Positions 60,790-64,000 of a stretch of DNA of 64,000 nucleotides are shown here, piece by piece. The stretch is taken from positions 667,092 through 731,091 of the forward strand of contig NW_022327642.1 of assembly GCF_002776525.5 (NCBI RefSeq). Reading direction: 5' to 3'. Position numbers and translations under genes: made by a program. Source of the DNA: Piliocolobus tephrosceles (lineage: Eukaryota > Chordata > Mammalia > Primates > Cercopithecidae). Below the pieces are notes generated by a model. It had not been told where the DNA came from, searched no databases, and worked only from the letters and a program-made list of their open reading frames with translations. Numbering within the stretch: position 1 is the first letter of the stretch; each line of letters begins with the position of its first letter.

Positions 60790-61609
60790 AACATGCAGAA
60801 ATTTTTAAGGATATGCCCTCGGTTTTAGCAGAGTTAACTTTAAGGAAGAACCATTGCAAAAGAGGTTGGTGACACTGAGTGGGACAATGACACCAGGCTC
60901 TATAAAATACCTGGTAAGGGACACAATTTTTTCAGAACAGTTTGAAAGAGATTCACTCCACTAGATTGACTTAATTTGGATCTGACCAATTCATGTTAGT
61001 GGGATATTATAATTTGATGCTTCCACTGTGTTGTGTCCAGAAAATGCAGGTGTTCAGGGGAAGTCAAAACCCTAGATGAGCTCTTTGCAGCAAATACATG
61101 GAGGAACTAACTAGTATGTCCATAGGAATGGATCATACATTTATATTAATATCTTTAAGCTCTGGATTTGCATTCTGATTGCTGTCTTGGCAGAAAACCT
61201 TAGAAAATAAATAAAGAGTATTTGGATTCCTATTTTAAGAATACTGGTGTATATTGTTTTCATTTCAAAATTATCTGAAGCATATTGTTTGTGTTTAAAA
61301 TATATAGTGAACGTGGGTATTATTCAGAGGAAAAAACACTGAGTAGTGAACAGCTCTAAGATTATATACTTGATTAAGTTATTTTTATAGTGATTGATGC
61401 ATTATACAATATTCTCATTAATCTAACAAAATGTAAAGTAACTGTAATTAGAGTGAACGTTTTTATGATCATCTAGACACTTAACATCTCTTCTTTTCCA
61501 TATTCTCCATCTTCACTAGGATTCTGATTTTTATAGGCCAACTTTGCCCTTAGACACACTGGGCACAGTGTCTGTGGCCCGTATTACTTTTAAATGTAAT
61601 TTAAAGTAC

Positions 61610-61664
61610 ATTTAATTTACTTGTTAGAAAATGGAACACCAAAAGGGTTCATTAAAATAGTTTT
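61610..61664 (+). repeat. 55-bp direct duplication, copy 1
   Basis: ATTTAATTTACTTGTTAGAA to ATTAAAATAGTTTT; all 55 bases identical to 61704-61758. Confidence 0.95.
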
Positions 61665-61703
61665 ATTTTAATGAATAAATTTATAAATTTAATAAATAAA
61701 TAA

Positions 61704-61758
61704 ATTTAATTTACTTGTTAGAAAATGGAACACCAAAAGGGTTCATTAAAATAGTTTT
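61704..61758 (+). repeat. 55-bp direct duplication, copy 2
   Basis: Identical to 61610-61664; the start points are 94 bp apart. The 39-base spacer is an AT-only run of AATAAAT-type units apart from one G. Confidence 0.95.
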
Positions 61759-62054
61759 CTTCCATTAAAAACAAGAAGGAAAAGCTGAACTCTTAGGTCA
61801 AGAAATTATTATTTAGTATTAATATGCTCATTTTTTCACCAATACAGTTGTCAAGTGTGATTTTTAATTGCTTAAGGGGGGAAGGGGCCCACAAAGGTAA
61901 AAGTCCCCAGGGCTTCAAAAGTTATGATGCGAAGTTGTAATACACACCTGGACAGCCAAATAAGAATCTGTAGAAATGTCTCCATTTTTCACGATGAATT
62001 ATATACAGCAATAAAACAATAACAAATAACGAGTAATAACTAAACTGTCTATAA

Positions 62055-62178
62055 TATTACCTATGGACCAAATGTTGTTTTAAGTGTTCTACAAAAAAGT
62101 ATCTAATTCAATTGCTACCACAAGATTCTGAGGTAGGTAATATTATTATAGTTATCTTCATTTTACATAGTCTATGCC
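62055..62178 (-). mobile_element. MIR SINE fragment
   Basis: Antisense MIR: TTGTTTTAAGTGTTCTAC, GAGGTAGGTAATATTATTAT, TTCATTTTACATAG. Confidence 0.7.
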
Positions 62179-63169
62179 AGTCTTTCACTTCTAGGCAAGA
62201 TCATGGGAAATCTACTTAGCAGATATTAGCATCTGCTTTTGAGCAGTAAACACACATATTCTGTAACCACTGGCATTTTCCCCTCAGTAAACTCATGAAG
62301 TAGAATTTGTCATCAGGTAAATGTCCAGTTTCTCCTGCCATGTATCTCAAAGTTATGTTTTTGATAAGTCACCATCTAAAATATTTAACAGGCCTTAAAG
62401 GTTTGCAGGGTTATTTTTTTTTCAGTCTTAATAAAATGCTAGATTTCTGTGAATTTATTTAATTCTGGAATTGCATACTATTTTTATAAATAAATACTGT
62501 GAATATTGCCACATTGTTGGGCATGGCTTTATATCAGCCTAGTTTCTTTTGAGGAATAATATATTGTAACTTCCACAAAATACATGAAAATTTTATGATT
62601 TCAATGATATTTGAATTTTTTCAACTTAAGAATTGTGCTTGAGTTGTGAGCTTAAAGGAGGCATTTGTGTAAGCTGAGATTCAAACAGAAAATATAAGTT
62701 AAATTTTCCTTGAAATAATTAACAAGAATGAAAAAATATTTTTTCTGGCATCGTTTTGTGCATCACCCCTATAATACCTTCCTAAGAGAACATAGAGAAC
62801 TGAAAGAGGTAACAAGATGATTACTTTTTCCCAAAATGCGTGTTTTCTGGAATCATATGTGTGATTTCAGTATCCCTGCATTATGTGTTTTATTTCTATA
62901 TTTTTAGTTTACTTGTTAGAAAATGGAACACCAAGCTATAGACACATTAATATTTTGACATGTTACTGTGAGATCCTGTCATCTACATTATATATTTATA
63001 TGTACAACATATGATAGAAAGAACATTACCTAGTTAATTCATCCACAATAATCAATATCAGTAGTGAAGACTCCCTAAAAGTTCAAACCAGTTATGTAAT
63101 TACTTCTCTAGTTACATTATTACATTTATAGAATAAATGAATTATTTGCGTGAACTATGAACTTTAAGG
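62179..63169 (+). other. KCND2 intron 1, unannotated
   Basis: Carries the third, 27-bp copy of the local duplication at 62908-62934; otherwise nothing recognised. Confidence 0.45.
62908..62934 (+). repeat. Third partial copy of the 55-bp duplication (27 bp)
   Basis: TTTACTTGTTAGAAAATGGA plus ACACCAA, identical to the core of both 55-bp copies. Confidence 0.9.
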
Positions 63170-63488
63170 TTTTTTGTTTTTTTGTTTGTTGTTGTTTGAG
63201 ACAGTCTCACTCTTTTGCCCAGGCTGGAGTGCAGTGGTATGATCTCGGCTCACTGCAACCTACGCCTCCGAGGCTCAAGTGATCCTCGCACCTCAGCCCT
63301 CCAAATAGTGGAGACTAGAGGTGTGCACCACCAGGCCTGGCTAACTTCTTTGTATTTTTTGGTGGGAATGGGGAGGTGCTGGTTTGCCATGTTGCCCACA
63401 CTGACCTCAAACTCCTGAGCTAAAGCCATCCTCCTGCCTTGGCCTCCCAAAGTGCTGGGATTACAGGCATAAACCACAGTGCCTGGCC
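63170..63488 (-). mobile_element. AluJ-like, antisense
   Basis: TTTTTTG/TTTG tail (63170-63197) and both diverged antisense monomers ending ACCACAGTGCCTGGCC. Confidence 0.92.
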
Positions 63489-63794
63489 AGTATTATTAAA
63501 TAATACATTAAACACACTATTAAAAGGGTGTCTGAAAGATGTTTTATGTGTGGTTGAAATGTTGGAATCTAAAAGAGTGATATAAAAACAACATTTCTTT
63601 CATTTGTATCACAATATAAAATTCTTCTTGTTAGGAGTTGTGTACAAACTGTATTTAAAAACATATTTCTGAAAGAGGAATTTTTCAGTGATCTTATCTG
63701 GACTACCTTTCAATCTGTACCTATCTTAGGACCAAAGCCAGATTTTCAGAATGAATCAATAATTCAGAGAACTTGAGTAGATTTTAGAGGTTAC

Positions 63795-63960
63795 CTAGAC
63801 TAATGCTCTCATTTCATATGTGGACAAAATGGAATATATAAATGTGAAATGATCTCTACAAGGTCACTCAACATTTAGAGGCAGAGATGGAACTAAAAGC
63901 AAAATATTAGAACCTCAGTTTCATCCCCATCCTTTACACTTCACTTTGTTACCTGCACTA
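63795..63960 (-). mobile_element. MIR SINE
   Basis: Antisense MIR: CTCTCATTTCATATGTGGAC, ACAAGGTCACTCAACATTTA, GAGGCAGAGATGGAACTAAA. Confidence 0.65.
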
Positions 63961-64000
63961 CATGTTATACAATTCAAAGATCTATTGCTAATAAATTTTA

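Larger units (their letters stand above)
60801..62050 (+). other. KCND2 intron 1 with a 55-bp tandem duplication
   Basis: No gene. The only structured sequence is the duplication at 61610-61758. Confidence 0.45.

Noticed and set aside
1..64000. CRISPR arrays, operons, bacterial terminators, tRNA, snRNA or rRNA genes
   Set aside because: This is a vertebrate nuclear locus. No spacer-repeat array was seen, and no tRNA, U6, 7SK or Y RNA signature was recognised by eye on either strand.

Overview
The window is primate nuclear DNA, most likely from an Old World monkey. Alu SINEs occur throughout, next to MIR, L2, L1, MaLR/ERVL and Tigger/MER relics. Three of the youngest Alu copies (15127-15423, 38921-39238, 60687-60789) carry GATCCGG or a one-step derivative where the human AluY consensus has GATCGCG; I know this variant from Old World monkey AluY subfamilies. 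An assembly gap of 400 N lies at 38521-38920.

Only one protein-coding gene is supported: the first coding exon of KCND2, encoding the A-type potassium channel subunit Kv4.2, on the + strand at 34228-35342. It encodes residues 1-371 and two bases of the Gly372 codon: the KChIP-binding N-terminus, the T1 tetramerisation domain, S1 to S5 and the pore helix. It stops at a splice donor inside the selectivity filter. The rest of the gene lies beyond the window.

Layout. 1-30.8 kb is the 5' intergenic flank, built largely of repeats: an ERVL fragment, L2 and MIR copies, a 3.3-kb L1M, a solo LTR with target duplication, a complete MaLR (MST/THE1-type) element with two nested Alus, and a three-layer nest of Tigger, 5'-inverted L1 and AluY at 28.2-30.5 kb. 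30.85-32.0 kb is repeat-free and holds a strong CTCF-type motif. 32.0-33.7 kb is the KCND2 promoter region: a CpG island, GC boxes, NRF1-like and CRE-like sites and a C-rich tract. 33.2-34.2 kb is the presumed 5' leader, with a few short upstream ORFs followed by 824 nt without any ATG. 34.2-35.3 kb is the coding exon. 35.3-64 kb is the 5' part of a long first intron, AT-rich, with dispersed Alu, L2, MIR, MER5 and L1 copies.

I found no undescribed gene system. The most unusual signals are short exact local duplications that no transposon family I recognise explains: a 40-bp copy pair 6.1 kb apart, one copy of which sits with a perfect hairpin inside a broken L2; a 55-bp tandem pair with a third 27-bp copy 1.2 kb away; and a 41-bp pair at 38/41 identity 2.4 kb apart. 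Others are the long ATG-free leader and the CTCF-type site at the promoter edge. Repeat family names are from memory of consensus sequences and should be read as family-level calls.
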